Source of the DNA: Bin55 sp965220235
GTDB taxonomy: Bacteria > Pseudomonadota > Gammaproteobacteria > Pseudomonadales > Azotimanducaceae
DNA: 64,000 bases
NCBI GenBank assembly: GCA_965220235.1
Contig: OZ244815.1
Coordinates: 186,001 to 250,000 of the forward strand
Direction: 5' to 3'
A program made the translations under genes and the position numbers. The notes under the pieces are model-generated. The model ran no database searches. It had not been told where the DNA came from and was given only the letters and a program-made list of their open reading frames with translations. How positions within the stretch are numbered: position 1 is the stretch's first letter; each line of letters starts with the position of its first letter. Shown here piece after piece: positions 32,847 through 42,607 of the stretch.

Positions 32847-35210
32847 ATGTCCACAATAGAACCGTCAACTAAACGAATTGAGGGTCGTGCACGGACCGTT
32901 CGAGAGCTACTAGATAAAGCTAAATACGCGATTGATTTCTACCAACGCGAGTACGCATGGCAGGAAAGACAGGTTCGTGAGTTAATCGATGATCTCACTG
33001 GGAAGTTTCTGGACTCGTTCGATCCAGAACACTCACGCCACGAGGTCGAAACCTACGGACACTACTTTCTTGGGTCGATCGTGATTAGTCACAAACGCGG
33101 AGAACGCTTCGTCGTTGATGGTCAGCAACGGCTCACAACGTTGACATTGCTGTTGGTGCATCTTCACCATCTGCAAGCGGATCAAGACGAACATGTGGAC
33201 GTTCGAAACTTGATTCATTCGGAAAGATTTGGTCGAAAGAGCTTCAATCTCAACGTGCCTGATCGAGATGAAGTCATGTTTCAGTTGATGGACGGACAAA
33301 CGACCATCGTAAACACCAAGAGTGAATCTGTCCAGAACATCGTCGCACGATATGCAAATATCACCGATCATTTCCCTGAAGAAATCGGTGGACGAGTTCT
33401 TCCATTTTTCGTCGATTGGCTGCTCGAAAACGTGCATTTCGTTGAGATCGAAGCGTACTCGGACGAAGACGCTTATACGATCTTCGAGACGATGAATGAC
33501 AGGGGACTTAGCCTCAGTCTGCCTGAAATGCTCAAGGGTTACATTCTCGCTAATGTGAGCCTTGAAGACGACCAGAAAAAGGTCAATCTGTTGTGGAAGC
33601 AACACATGCAAGCACTTAAGGAGTTGGGAGACGAGCAGGACGTAGATTTTTTCAAGAATTGGCTTCGTGCTCAACACGCTCAGACCATACGACCCGGTCA
33701 GAGAGGAGCGGAAAACCGGGACGTTGAGAGGATCGGTACTGAATTTCATCGTTGGGTACGCGATCAGAAAGATAACCTGAAACTCAGCAATTCAGATTCG
33801 TTCGTCAATTTCGTACTCCGCGATCTGGACTTCTATGCGCGGATAGCTGTCCGGATCGGACGCGCCGCTCGTGAACTGACGACAGGCTGGGAATCGATTC
33901 GATTCAACGAGGACCGAGGGTTCACACTCCAGCACCAGATGCTATTGGCACCTTTAAATCCAGATGACACTGAATTCGAAATCCATCAGAAAGTTGCGCT
34001 CGTAGCCGATTTCCTTGATGTATGGCTTGCTCGCAGAATTTGGAATTTTCGGACGATTAGTTACTCCTCGGTCAGATATACGGTATTCAATCTAACCAAG
34101 GAACTACGTGGACGCAGCGTCGCAAGCCTATCCGAATACCTACTCTCCCAACTTGACGAACAACCAGAGAGATTTGCGTCCGAGCCAAGGTTTAGGCTCC
34201 ACAATCAGAACTACCGGCAAGTTCGCCACATACTCGCACGGATCACTTATTGGCTAGAAACGAAGTGCGGCATACCTTCAGACTTTGAAGAGTTGGTTTC
34301 TCAGGGACGAGCGCGTCCATTTGAGATCGAGCACATTTGGGCCGATCATTACGATCGCTTCGTACAGTGGTTTTCTCATCCTAGCGATTTTGATACCGAA
34401 AGAAATCGTATCGGCGGATTGGTACTGCTTCAGCGAGGTGTGAACCAGAGTTTACGAGACGCGACGTACGAGGCTAAGCGAGACGCATACTTGTCTAATA
34501 GTGAAAATCTACTCGCGCGGAGCCTACATCCATACGTATACCAGAATAACCCTAGTTTCAGATCATTGCTTGAAGAGACCGGGTTACCCTTTCGAGATTA
34601 CGAGACATTCGGACCTGAGGAACAGTCCGAAAGGCAAGAACTCTATGTTCGGGTCTCGGAGTGGGTCTGGAATCCATCTAGACTGGATTTAGATGGTGAA
34701 AAACCACCAATTCCAGAACCGATCGTGGACCCAGATGAGGAAGAATCGAATTCCGTCGTGGATCGACCTAACCGTCACAAAGCGAGACGGGCGTTCTGGG
34801 AGAGACTCTTGGAGTTCGCCAACAAGCGTACGGATCTGCATTCGAGGGTTTCGCCTAGCCAATATCACTGGTTGGGCACACGGCGTCACGGACAATGGTG
34901 GAACTATGTTGTTCTGCAGAAAGAGACTCGCGTTGAGTTATATGTCGATAGCGCAGTCAAGGAAGTGAACAAGGCTCTCTTTGATCATCTATACGAGCAG
35001 CGCTCGGTTGTTGAATCTGAGTTCGGTGACACTTTAATTTGGCAACGCCTTGACGATAAGCGCGCAAGCCGAATCAGTTTCACGGTGTCAGGCGGATGGG
35101 TAGACGACACGACATGGTCATCTGCTATTGAAAGCAGTGCTGATGCGATGGAAAAGCTTTACGGTGCACTCTCGCAACGTGTGACATCGTTCGACGCCAA
35201 CGGTACGTGA
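32847..35210 (+). CDS. DUF262-DUF1524 protein (GmrSD-like modification-dependent nuclease)
   Basis: The protein has 787 residues. An N-terminal DUF262 (ParB-fold) domain has YQREYAWQ and FVVDGQQRLTTLTLLL (about residue 90), and the motif FETMNDRGLSLS. A DUF1524/HNH-like domain follows with EIEHIWADH (about 494) and RNRIGGLVLLQRGVNQS. The C-terminal 150 residues contain a DUF4268-like or unassigned domain. The DUF262-DUF1524 pair is the layout of GmrSD/BrxU-type type IV restriction, which uses NTP hydrolysis to cut modified phage DNA. ATG at 32847 with AAGGGA upstream is preferred to an earlier frame opening at 32811. Confidence 0.85.
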   Translation: MSTIEPSTKRIEGRARTVRELLDKAKYAIDFYQREYAWQERQVRELIDDLTGKFLDSFDPEHSRHEVETYGHYFLGSIVISHKRGERFVVDGQQRLTTLTLLLVHLHHLQADQDEHVDVRNLIHSERFGRKSFNLNVPDRDEVMFQLMDGQTTIVNTKSESVQNIVARYANITDHFPEEIGGRVLPFFVDWLLENVHFVEIEAYSDEDAYTIFETMNDRGLSLSLPEMLKGYILANVSLEDDQKKVNLLWKQHMQALKELGDEQDVDFFKNWLRAQHAQTIRPGQRGAENRDVERIGTEFHRWVRDQKDNLKLSNSDSFVNFVLRDLDFYARIAVRIGRAARELTTGWESIRFNEDRGFTLQHQMLLAPLNPDDTEFEIHQKVALVADFLDVWLARRIWNFRTISYSSVRYTVFNLTKELRGRSVASLSEYLLSQLDEQPERFASEPRFRLHNQNYRQVRHILARITYWLETKCGIPSDFEELVSQGRARPFEIEHIWADHYDRFVQWFSHPSDFDTERNRIGGLVLLQRGVNQSLRDATYEAKRDAYLSNSENLLARSLHPYVYQNNPSFRSLLEETGLPFRDYETFGPEEQSERQELYVRVSEWVWNPSRLDLDGEKPPIPEPIVDPDEEESNSVVDRPNRHKARRAFWERLLEFANKRTDLHSRVSPSQYHWLGTRRHGQWWNYVVLQKETRVELYVDSAVKEVNKALFDHLYEQRSVVESEFGDTLIWQRLDDKRASRISFTVSGGWVDDTTWSSAIESSADAMEKLYGALSQRVTSFDANGT

Positions 35211-35546
35211 GAACTCGCGACACTTCGATTGATTGAAGAGATCAAGGTAGATTCAAGCACGCAACTTGAAGCGAATTTCTAGATATTCGACTTGCCGAGA
35301 CGGGATCTTTCTTGACGCGGCTGCTTGTCTCGAATGGCATGTCGGTTTTACCTACTCAATGCAAGTTTCGTGCGTGTCGACAGTTTTGTTGTTCTTTCTA
35401 TCTTTATAGTGGTGTATCGTGTTACCGAGAAACCGTGAGATTCGCGTTTCGCCATATTTTGAAGAGGTTGGTCGATTTTCAATGTAAGCTGGATACCTAT
35501 ATAGGTGTTCATATAATTTGAGATTTCGTTAATTGGAGCTATATAT
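35211..35546. other. 336-base interval, AT-rich, probable promoter region
   Basis: No gene is visible. The second half is AT-rich (35390-35546), consistent with a promoter for the gene at 35547. No clear terminator stem is seen. Confidence 0.35.
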
Positions 35547-36515
35547 ATGTCGGAGTTTGCACTTTGGGAATACGACCGAGAAGTGGAGATGAACGGACAT
35601 AGTGCGCAGATGTGGTCACCACGGATTCGCGGGGAATACAAGCTCTCAATCGACACAGTACGGTATCTTGATCTTCAAAAGAAAACTCGCGGAACAAGAG
35701 AGTTCGAGAGACTCAAGGCGAAGTTAGCAACGTATTTGCTAAGGCAGATTGCCAACGGTGACGACAGCCCCGTAATTACCTCGGAATTGATAACTCAGGT
35801 TGCTGAGCACCATTCGTCATTGCCGGTTCCTCAAAGTGCGAGGGGGCTATTGTTGTTCATGACAACGACCGGTCTCGCCCCACATGAATCGATAAATCTA
35901 ACGTCGGATGGTCCTTCAATAGAAGCGGCACTGGGAGCTAGCGAATCGATTGACGAAGACGAACTTGGCTTCTATCTAAATTATCTAGTCGATGCTGAAT
36001 TGATTACAGACACGACGGGCAAGAACGGCGGCTATTTCGTGACCGTTCGAGGGTACGAGACTGTAGAACAGGAAAGACAAGCGACTGATTCGTCAGAGGT
36101 CTTTGTTGCGATGTGGTTCGATGATGAAACCGATTCTCTCTGGGAGGCACTTGATCGCGGAATCTCGGCGGCTGGTTATACCGCTATTCGGATCGATAGG
36201 GAACCACACAGCAATTTAATAGACGACGAGATCGTCGCTCACATACGTCGGTGCAGGTTTGTTGTTTGCGATCTGACTCATGGTGATACCGGTCATAGAG
36301 GAAGTGTGTACTACGAGGCGGGTTTTGCACGTGGCTTGGAGAAGGAGGTCATTCAGACTGTCCGCTGCGATATATTGGAAGACGGTAGCATCGCATTTGA
36401 TCTAGACCACTATCCGACGATATCGTGGAAAGAGGACGAACTTGAACCGTTTGAGAGAGATCTCCGATACAGGATTGAGTCGATTTTTGGCAAAGGACCT
36501 AACGACGAAAGATAA
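35547..36515 (+). CDS. Two-domain protein with C-terminal TIR/nucleoside 2-deoxyribosyltransferase-like domain
   Basis: The protein has 322 residues. Residues about 1-175 are an unassigned helical region that includes a winged-helix-like stretch (LGFYLNYLVDAELI, then GGYFVTVRGYETVEQ). From about 182 a Rossmann-like domain begins: VFVAMWFDDETDSLWEALDR, GYTAIRIDREPHSNLIDDEI, CRFVVCDLTHGD and GSVYYEAGFARGLEKEVI. The YYEAGFARG glutamate is at the position of the catalytic Glu in TIR/deoxyribosyltransferase-like enzymes. Similar domains occur in anti-phage NAD-consuming effectors. Enzyme activity is inferred. It stands alone with its own promoter region among defence genes. Confidence 0.65.
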   Translation: MSEFALWEYDREVEMNGHSAQMWSPRIRGEYKLSIDTVRYLDLQKKTRGTREFERLKAKLATYLLRQIANGDDSPVITSELITQVAEHHSSLPVPQSARGLLLFMTTTGLAPHESINLTSDGPSIEAALGASESIDEDELGFYLNYLVDAELITDTTGKNGGYFVTVRGYETVEQERQATDSSEVFVAMWFDDETDSLWEALDRGISAAGYTAIRIDREPHSNLIDDEIVAHIRRCRFVVCDLTHGDTGHRGSVYYEAGFARGLEKEVIQTVRCDILEDGSIAFDLDHYPTISWKEDELEPFERDLRYRIESIFGKGPNDER

Positions 36516-36808
36516 CCACGTACTTTCTTCGACTGCGTTATGTGCAGGATTCGAACTTTCGGTTCTTTCTCAGTTCCTTGCACAGCGCTATATTGTGTGC
36601 AGGTCTTTGGTTTCGCTCGTTTTCGTCAATCACCCGCGCCCCAACTGCATGCAGATATCGATCTTGAGAGGGTTGTGCCGCTGGATTGATGCCATAAAGC
36701 CAATATAGTCCAGCTCTATTAACTCAATCCTCCTCGAAACTTGGTAGAGCTAACAAGTCATTTTTTTAGAATCCGACATGTAACCAAATCCTACGAGGAG
36801 ACCTCGTT

Positions 36809-37696
36809 ATGTGTGCCCAAAATACAGCCAAGAAGCATCACTATAACCCTAATTTCATTTTGAAACGCTTCGCGGACCCAGAAAGCAAAGTTCTTTGGGT
36901 TCTTGATAAGGAGTCTCAGAAAATTCATCCTGTAAAGGGTACGAAAACCAGCAATGGGTTTAGGTACGATGCGTTTGCCGAGAATCACTACAACACATTA
37001 AAGGATAAACAAGGCAACATTGACTTGTCTGTCGAAAACCACCTAACCGTCATTGAATCTAAAGCGGCGCCGATTGTCGACGTGATAGTCCAGGCTTCGA
37101 AAGCAGGCATATATCCGGCGATTAGTCGCGTTGATATCGAAAAGCTTGCACGATTTTGCCACGTTCAAAATATGCGCTCACCAGCGATCAGGAGAGAAGT
37201 GAAAACCTCAGATGCTTCCCGCCAAGAATATCAGGACATACTAAACGAATATTCGATAAAGTACGGAATCGCTCCCGACTTACTTCGTTCTAATGTTGGC
37301 GATTTTGATGAAATGATGGATTACGCAAGCAAATCGCTGGTCATGCTGGCGGAGTATCGTGGATGTCCGGTAGACATCATGCGACGAATGAACCTTGATG
37401 TAGTGCGTGTATCAAGGCAACAGCAGGTTCGTTTCATTACTAGCGATAGACCGTGTGTCGTGCATCCTATACTTCAACCGAATGGTATGGTGTTCTTGCC
37501 GATATCCGTGGATACTGCAATTCAGTTTTCTCGCTCTGAAGATTCGAACGGTACGCTACATACTAAAGACTCGCGGAATATCGAAGAATTGAACAAGCGG
37601 ACGTTTGACAATGCACTGAGATTTGTCGCTGGGTGTTCAAGAGAGTATCTCGAGGAACTAGCACGACACTCAAGAGACGAACATAAACTGACTTGA
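36809..37696 (+). CDS. DUF4238 family protein
   Basis: This 295-residue protein opens KKHHYNPNFILKRFA, the typical HHY-x-P-x-F-x-L-x-x-F start of DUF4238. The middle phrase FITSDRPCVVHP and the region that follows with FLPISVDTAIQFS also match the family. Members are frequent in defence-rich islands; their function is unknown. GAGGAG lies ten bases before the ATG. The 290-base intervals on either side hold no gene. Low G+C for its coding frame suggests separate acquisition. Confidence 0.7.
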   Translation: MCAQNTAKKHHYNPNFILKRFADPESKVLWVLDKESQKIHPVKGTKTSNGFRYDAFAENHYNTLKDKQGNIDLSVENHLTVIESKAAPIVDVIVQASKAGIYPAISRVDIEKLARFCHVQNMRSPAIRREVKTSDASRQEYQDILNEYSIKYGIAPDLLRSNVGDFDEMMDYASKSLVMLAEYRGCPVDIMRRMNLDVVRVSRQQQVRFITSDRPCVVHPILQPNGMVFLPISVDTAIQFSRSEDSNGTLHTKDSRNIEELNKRTFDNALRFVAGCSREYLEELARHSRDEHKLT

Positions 37697-37984
37697 GAGC
37701 AGAAATACAAACGTAGGCTGCGCTATGGTGCAAAAAACGCACAACATGTAAGCCGTTCCGTCTTGCGTTATCGCCAAACCGACGGGGTATTCACAGCCCG
37801 GTCAAGAGTAATTACACGCTACTTCCAATCTGACACTTTCCCTACAAGCCAAGTTGCGTGTCGATATCCACGTTTAAGGTCAGGGGTTGACCGCGGCCAT
37901 AATCGTGAATTCCGTGTGCCAATAGAGAAACGGACTCTTAGTGTACGACCAGGCGAAACGGGTTGGGTTTGCGGAGAAGCGCAT

Positions 37985-39247
37985 CTAGCCATCGATCCAT
38001 CGATCCACCGGCGTTGACATAAAGTCAGACAATGGAACACCACCTTTGCCGACAAATATAGTGCGGCTAGGTTTGACGCTCTGGTTGAACGCCGTCAGAT
38101 CTTTCTCTTGGATTCGTTCTCGACCTCGTTTCACGCGAATACCAAGAATGATTGGACCTCGATGAAATACGAACCAACCGTTTAGTTTGGAAAGACGTGT
38201 TCTCTCGCGCCAGTAATACGGTTTCACGAGCCTGGTCGCAGAGTTCAATATGTGAGCGCCTACCGCGCTTACTACTACCTTTCCCCAAAAGTCGTCGTCG
38301 GCTCTTGCTTGCTTGAATGTACATGTGGACGATGCCGTCAACAATGCGTTGTTCGTGACACCTAGTTTTGGAAACATCTCTCGATGGTATCGACGCATCG
38401 GGTCAATCTCAAATTGCCGAAAACTAGTGAGCAACTTCACTTCCGCGAGTAGATCAAGATAACTTTCGAGCGTTGTTGTGTCTTGAACCTGTGGCAGCAG
38501 TTTACGCACTTTAGCCAATGGCAGGATCTCACCGGAGTAGCGAATGCCGAGAGCAAGCAACTCCTTGAGCAGACCAGGCTTATCGACGCTGGTCATGGCA
38601 AGAATGTCTTTTTCAATAGTGGACATATTCGCATCGACGACGTAATTTCGCCAGCGATCTATATCACGAATGAATTTCGCGGCGCCGGGATAACCACCAA
38701 AATAGAGGTATTCGTTGAGGTCAAATCCAAAAGCGCTTCGCATTTCACGAAAGGACCAGTGCGGAACGTACAGTGGTTCAAAGCGTCCCGCCATGCTCTC
38801 AGTCAAGCTGGATTGCATGCGTATAGGTGCGGAGCAAACAAGAACCACATGCAATTGACGGTTCGCGCATCGATCCGAGTCCCACAGACCTTTCACGACC
38901 CAGGACCAATCGGGGATCTCCTGGATTTCGTCAAGCACTAAGATGGAGCCATTTGGGTGGGCGCTAGCTCGCGCTCTCGCATTTCGCCAAGTTTCTCCTA
39001 GCCAAATTAAGTCCGATTGAGGGGGTGTCTGGCTTGTTGACTGCGTATACCAAGCACGATTGCGTTGTAAACGCGTGTCGTTTGCCACATCGACGTAATC
39101 ACTCGGACGATCGATGTTTTGCAGTGCCTGGCGCACGATCGTTGTCTTTCCCGAATGACGTGGACCAACGACGAATAACATGAACGACGGTCGCTCATTG
39201 AGTCGCTTGACCAGATTGTTGACTAGTGATCTCTGGAATATTCCCAT
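37985..39247 (-). CDS. AAA ATPase with DUF4143
   Basis: This 420-residue protein has Walker A VGPRHSGKTT (about residues 28-37), Walker B ILVLDEIQEIPDW (about 101-113) and an arginine-rich sensor region (VLVCSAPIRMQSSLTESMAG). The second half matches DUF4143: MSTIEKDI, then LYLDLL-like ESYLDLLAEVKLL. The end resembles a degenerate PD-(D/E)xK fold (GIRVKRG). Such STAND-like ATPases occur widely and are poorly characterised; some act in defence. It is the only minus-strand gene cluster here besides the HigA-HEPN gene. Confidence 0.75.
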   Translation of the reverse strand: MGIFQRSLVNNLVKRLNERPSFMLFVVGPRHSGKTTIVRQALQNIDRPSDYVDVANDTRLQRNRAWYTQSTSQTPPQSDLIWLGETWRNARARASAHPNGSILVLDEIQEIPDWSWVVKGLWDSDRCANRQLHVVLVCSAPIRMQSSLTESMAGRFEPLYVPHWSFREMRSAFGFDLNEYLYFGGYPGAAKFIRDIDRWRNYVVDANMSTIEKDILAMTSVDKPGLLKELLALGIRYSGEILPLAKVRKLLPQVQDTTTLESYLDLLAEVKLLTSFRQFEIDPMRRYHREMFPKLGVTNNALLTASSTCTFKQARADDDFWGKVVVSAVGAHILNSATRLVKPYYWRERTRLSKLNGWFVFHRGPIILGIRVKRGRERIQEKDLTAFNQSVKPSRTIFVGKGGVPLSDFMSTPVDRWIDG

Positions 39248-39589
39248 ACGGCCCTACTTTCCTTCGACACAAATCTAATACACAAACCCCGAAAGTCGTG
39301 AATCGATTTGGAACTCAGGAAAGGTCGAGCCTACTTGATAGGATCTAGAGTGAAAACGGCTTCCTTCGGGACCCTAGAGTCGGCTCACTCGAGGTGCACC
39401 GAAGGCATTGTGTCCAATTCCCTCGGATTTGAATTGCTAAGACGCTGACCTCCTAAGCGAATCGATCTTGAGGAAAACAGAGACTCCCCGATCGGTTTGC
39501 GCCATGTGTCGTGCTTCGTCGACATTGAATCCAATGCGATGAGCTAAGGTTGTACTTTAGTTGAGCGAGTTCCGCTGTCTGTTAATTCG
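39248..39589. other. 342-base interval without a recognisable gene
   Basis: It lies between two minus-strand genes. It contains the likely promoter of the AAA ATPase gene (upstream of 39247) and the end region of the HigA-HEPN gene. I see no RNA gene and no clear terminator stem. Confidence 0.35.
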
Positions 39590-41101
39590 CTAACCCCTTG
39601 CAGTGAACACCACCTTAGCGGTGGATGTGCGTATTGGGTAGCCAGTTGATTCGATCGCACCTATAAGACGCTTTGTTTCAACATAGAGCAAGAGCTCGTC
39701 CTGCTTAATGATCGGTCTACCAATCATCGCATCGTTTCTGATCGGATAGAGACGTTGCAGGGACTCGCGGAGGTATTCGCGACTTTTGAAGATTGAGCGG
39801 AACACTTCGTTCCAGTTGTCCTCTTGGCATATGATCATCTCGTAGTCGGTGAATTGCGTGAATGCCAAGATTGGAAATGTACGGGTCGTGTGTTTCTTGA
39901 GCTGTTGACTGAGCTCTTCCCAGGCCGTGACCTTCTCCTTCGGTAAACGTCGTGCTGGCCAGGCTGAACCGTGAACTTTGGTCATCGTATGGTCAATGAA
40001 GTGACGTAACAGGCATTCCAACCCTTCAATCCAGCTATTTGCTTTCATCGTACGGTCAAGCATCCGTTCTTCGCGAAGATTCATTGAGGGTTGAACGAAG
40101 AGCTCGTATGCGTATGCATGGCTGAGATCAGGTTGGTCTGGTTTAATCCCTGTGTCATCAAGGATTTCTTGGAAAGCTGACGAAGGGAAGCTCGTTAGGT
40201 TGATGTCAAACCCGAGTTCCTCGTAAGAACTCATGCGAGCCCCAAGATCAGTCCATATCGCCTTTGGCCAAGTGATCTCATCACGCCAATCTCCAAGCAA
40301 CTGCCGGAGGTTGTCCGCGCACGTAGACGAAAATGCCTCGTTTTCATTTAAAGTGTTCCCTAAGTCCCGTAAATTAAGAATGCGCTGCATCGATGCAAGC
40401 CCATCGAGTTCATTCAACCAAGCACCATCTAGGCGCCTGAGCATGGGAAGGGGAGAATCGAAACCAGGGTCAGCATTTACCGCAATTCGGCGTTCCAGTC
40501 GTCGACAATCAAGTTCAGAAGCTGATTTAAACTGACTCTGGTAGCTGTCGATACTCTCAAGCGTGTAAGGGAGATACTCAGCTAATCCTGTCTCGAATAC
40601 ACCCGCATCTCGTATTTCTTCAAGGGGTGCCTCAAATGCACGCTTCATTCCAGTGCTCAGATCACCGATCCGTGCCATCTGCTCGTAAGTCTGGAGTTGT
40701 GTACCGAGTGTTAGATTGGATTCAATAATCTCTAAGGCTGTTCTTGCTGCGGATGAAGGAAGAGATTCCGAAGTCAGATCATGAACCGCATCTCTTAGAA
40801 GTGCGGTCTGGCGTGGCACGATTTCCTCTATTTCATTCTGAGAGTCCGCGAGTTCGGCTTTCCTAATTTCATAGGACTGCTGCAAATTCAGCCAGAATTC
40901 GGTTGACGTCCCAAAATATCGACCTAATCGACGGGCGATATCAACTGTGACGGCACGTTCGCCATTCACGATGGCCGTGATACGGTTCACCGGTACTTTA
41001 ATAGATTCTGCGAGCGATCGCGCAGACATACCTAGCTCGGTGAGTTCATCTTGAAGGATTTCTCCGGGATGGACCGGCGACATACCGTTCTTAGAGATCA
41101 T
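39590..41101 (-). CDS. HigA-type HTH fused to a large C-terminal HEPN (Swt1-like) region
   Basis: The protein has 503 residues. Residues 1-90 are a complete HigA-like domain (SPVHPGEILQDELTELGMS through STEFWLNLQQSYE). The rest is an alpha-helical region that ends in a HEPN-type helix (LYPIRNDAMIGRPI). Swt1-like HEPN ribonucleases normally carry R-N-x-x-x-H there; here the His position is Ile, so RNase activity is doubtful. No HigB toxin gene lies beside it. The fusion could be a self-contained toxin-antitoxin-like sensor or a regulator that kept only RNA binding. Confidence 0.6.
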   Translation of the reverse strand: MISKNGMSPVHPGEILQDELTELGMSARSLAESIKVPVNRITAIVNGERAVTVDIARRLGRYFGTSTEFWLNLQQSYEIRKAELADSQNEIEEIVPRQTALLRDAVHDLTSESLPSSAARTALEIIESNLTLGTQLQTYEQMARIGDLSTGMKRAFEAPLEEIRDAGVFETGLAEYLPYTLESIDSYQSQFKSASELDCRRLERRIAVNADPGFDSPLPMLRRLDGAWLNELDGLASMQRILNLRDLGNTLNENEAFSSTCADNLRQLLGDWRDEITWPKAIWTDLGARMSSYEELGFDINLTSFPSSAFQEILDDTGIKPDQPDLSHAYAYELFVQPSMNLREERMLDRTMKANSWIEGLECLLRHFIDHTMTKVHGSAWPARRLPKEKVTAWEELSQQLKKHTTRTFPILAFTQFTDYEMIICQEDNWNEVFRSIFKSREYLRESLQRLYPIRNDAMIGRPIIKQDELLLYVETKRLIGAIESTGYPIRTSTAKVVFTARG

Positions 41102-41658
41102 TGGTTTGAAGCATCTTAGTGTTAGTCGATGATGTTGACGTTCTTAGGACCATTGTCAATTCAGCGAAAACAGAGCCATCATTGAGCGATTACTCGAACA
41201 CCGTTTTCGCCGTATTGGCTACGAGTTGGCGAAATCGTAATAGTAGGTTTGTTCGATCGTTCGACGGATTTTCTTTGTCTCGAATTTCTGTAGCGCGTAT
41301 TGCTGTCATTGAAGTGGATTCCACGTACTTTGAAAGATCAAAATCTGAACTAGCGATCGCTTCGTGGGACTGTGTTGAAGAGCGAATAGGGCGACAAGCT
41401 GTCAAGGCATCAAGTAGGCGCTTCCGGCGTCTGTCTGCCGTCAACCATACACCAGAGTATTGGTTCTAAATTTGCCGAAGTTTTTCGTACGATGCTTATC
41501 AAGATCGCCGAAGCAGACTCAATAAAGGCAACTACAATGCCTCAATCAGTCTTGGTACGAACCGCCTCAACCCTTAAAAATCGAGTTTTTAGTGGATATT
41601 GACTTCACAGCACTCAGAGTAGACACCACGTTAGATTAGGTTAGCTGGAGTTGTTTTC
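41102..41658. other. 557-base divergent interval, no convincing gene
   Basis: Open frames on both strands overlap each other here (41119-41469 plus, 41190-41444 minus), but neither has a family match I recognise or a clear ribosome site. It separates the minus-strand HigA-HEPN gene from the plus-strand DprA-like gene, so it should contain both promoters. A possible -35 TTGACT lies at about 41598. Confidence 0.35.
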
Positions 41659-42357
41659 ATGAATGAGACTGCTCAAGAATACACGCCACTAGAGCTAATG
41701 ACTCGACTCAGCGATATCGAGGAAGCGAACGCACCAGCCTCACTTTTCGTGAAGGGTGATGTCAATTTACTACGTGTGGGTCGGCGCGTTTCAGTCGTCG
41801 GTTCCCGCAAGCCGAGTAGCATGGGGATTAAGCGCACTCGTTCGTTAGTTAAGGAATTGGTCGATCACGATTTCGTCATCGTGAGCGGACTGGCGGAAGG
41901 GATTGACACAGCCGCACATGTCGCTGCGTTGGAGTTTGAAGGGCGAACGGTCGCAGTCCTAGGAACCCCACTCGACGTTTGTTATCCGTCTACGAACTCA
42001 GACCTCAAACAACGTATAGAGGCTAATCATGCAATCGTGTCGCAATTCCCCTACGGAAATCCTATTAACCGACGGAACTTTCCCCTCCGCAATCGAACGA
42101 TGGCGCTGCTGTCTGATGCGACCTTTATTGTCGAGGCATCGGAGAAAAGTGGAACGCGTTATCAAGGATGGGAAGCACTTCGACTAGGCCGAGACGTGTT
42201 TATTCTCGAGAACGTGGCGGATAACACCACGCTAACTTGGCCGAGTGAGATGATCAACTACGGCGCACAAGTACTAACTCGACGTAATCTGACGGAAATA
42301 CTGGAAAACCTGCCGCAATATACAGATCGCTCAGATGTCGACGAGATTGATTTCTGA
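41659..42357 (+). CDS. DprA/SMF-like DNA-processing protein, short form
   Basis: This 232-residue protein contains VSVVGSRKPSSMG, IVSGLAEGIDTAAHVAAL, RTVAVLGTPLD, YGNPINRRNFPLRNRTMALL and IVEASEKSGT, the DprA Rossmann core that binds single-stranded DNA and RecA. N- and C-terminal domains of classical DprA are missing. Short DprA-like proteins occur on mobile elements and near defence genes; the role there is unclear. A TGGAG site precedes the ATG. Confidence 0.8.
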   Translation: MNETAQEYTPLELMTRLSDIEEANAPASLFVKGDVNLLRVGRRVSVVGSRKPSSMGIKRTRSLVKELVDHDFVIVSGLAEGIDTAAHVAALEFEGRTVAVLGTPLDVCYPSTNSDLKQRIEANHAIVSQFPYGNPINRRNFPLRNRTMALLSDATFIVEASEKSGTRYQGWEALRLGRDVFILENVADNTTLTWPSEMINYGAQVLTRRNLTEILENLPQYTDRSDVDEIDF

Positions 42358-42607
42358 AGTTTCTCTCGTAGCCCGCTATTACTCTTCCCCTCGTGGGATG
42401 ACAAACGATCAAAAATGTCTCGAAAACGATGAGCACTTTCTAAAACAGCGATCTACCAAGCATTCGCCGGATGGTTCATCGAGTTCATTGTTTACGAAAC
42501 GAAGAGATTTTTGCCGAATTCTTTATTGAAGAGCCCTGATTGGTCCCAGTGCGTCCAACCGGCTTTAAGATTGGAACTTAGTTTCAAGGAAAGAGCGGGA
42601 TCGAAGA

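Noticed and set aside
36530..36570. tRNA-like T-loop on the minus strand (GTTCGAATCC)
   Set aside because: The stem around it does not pair and no acceptor or anticodon arm can be found, so it is not a tRNA or a clear attachment site.
41119..41469. Gene between the HigA-HEPN and DprA-like genes
   Set aside because: Overlaps an equally long frame on the opposite strand, no ribosome site and no recognisable domain.
42358..42607. BrnT toxin upstream of BrnA
   Set aside because: All frames were read; none shows the BrnT core or catalytic residues.
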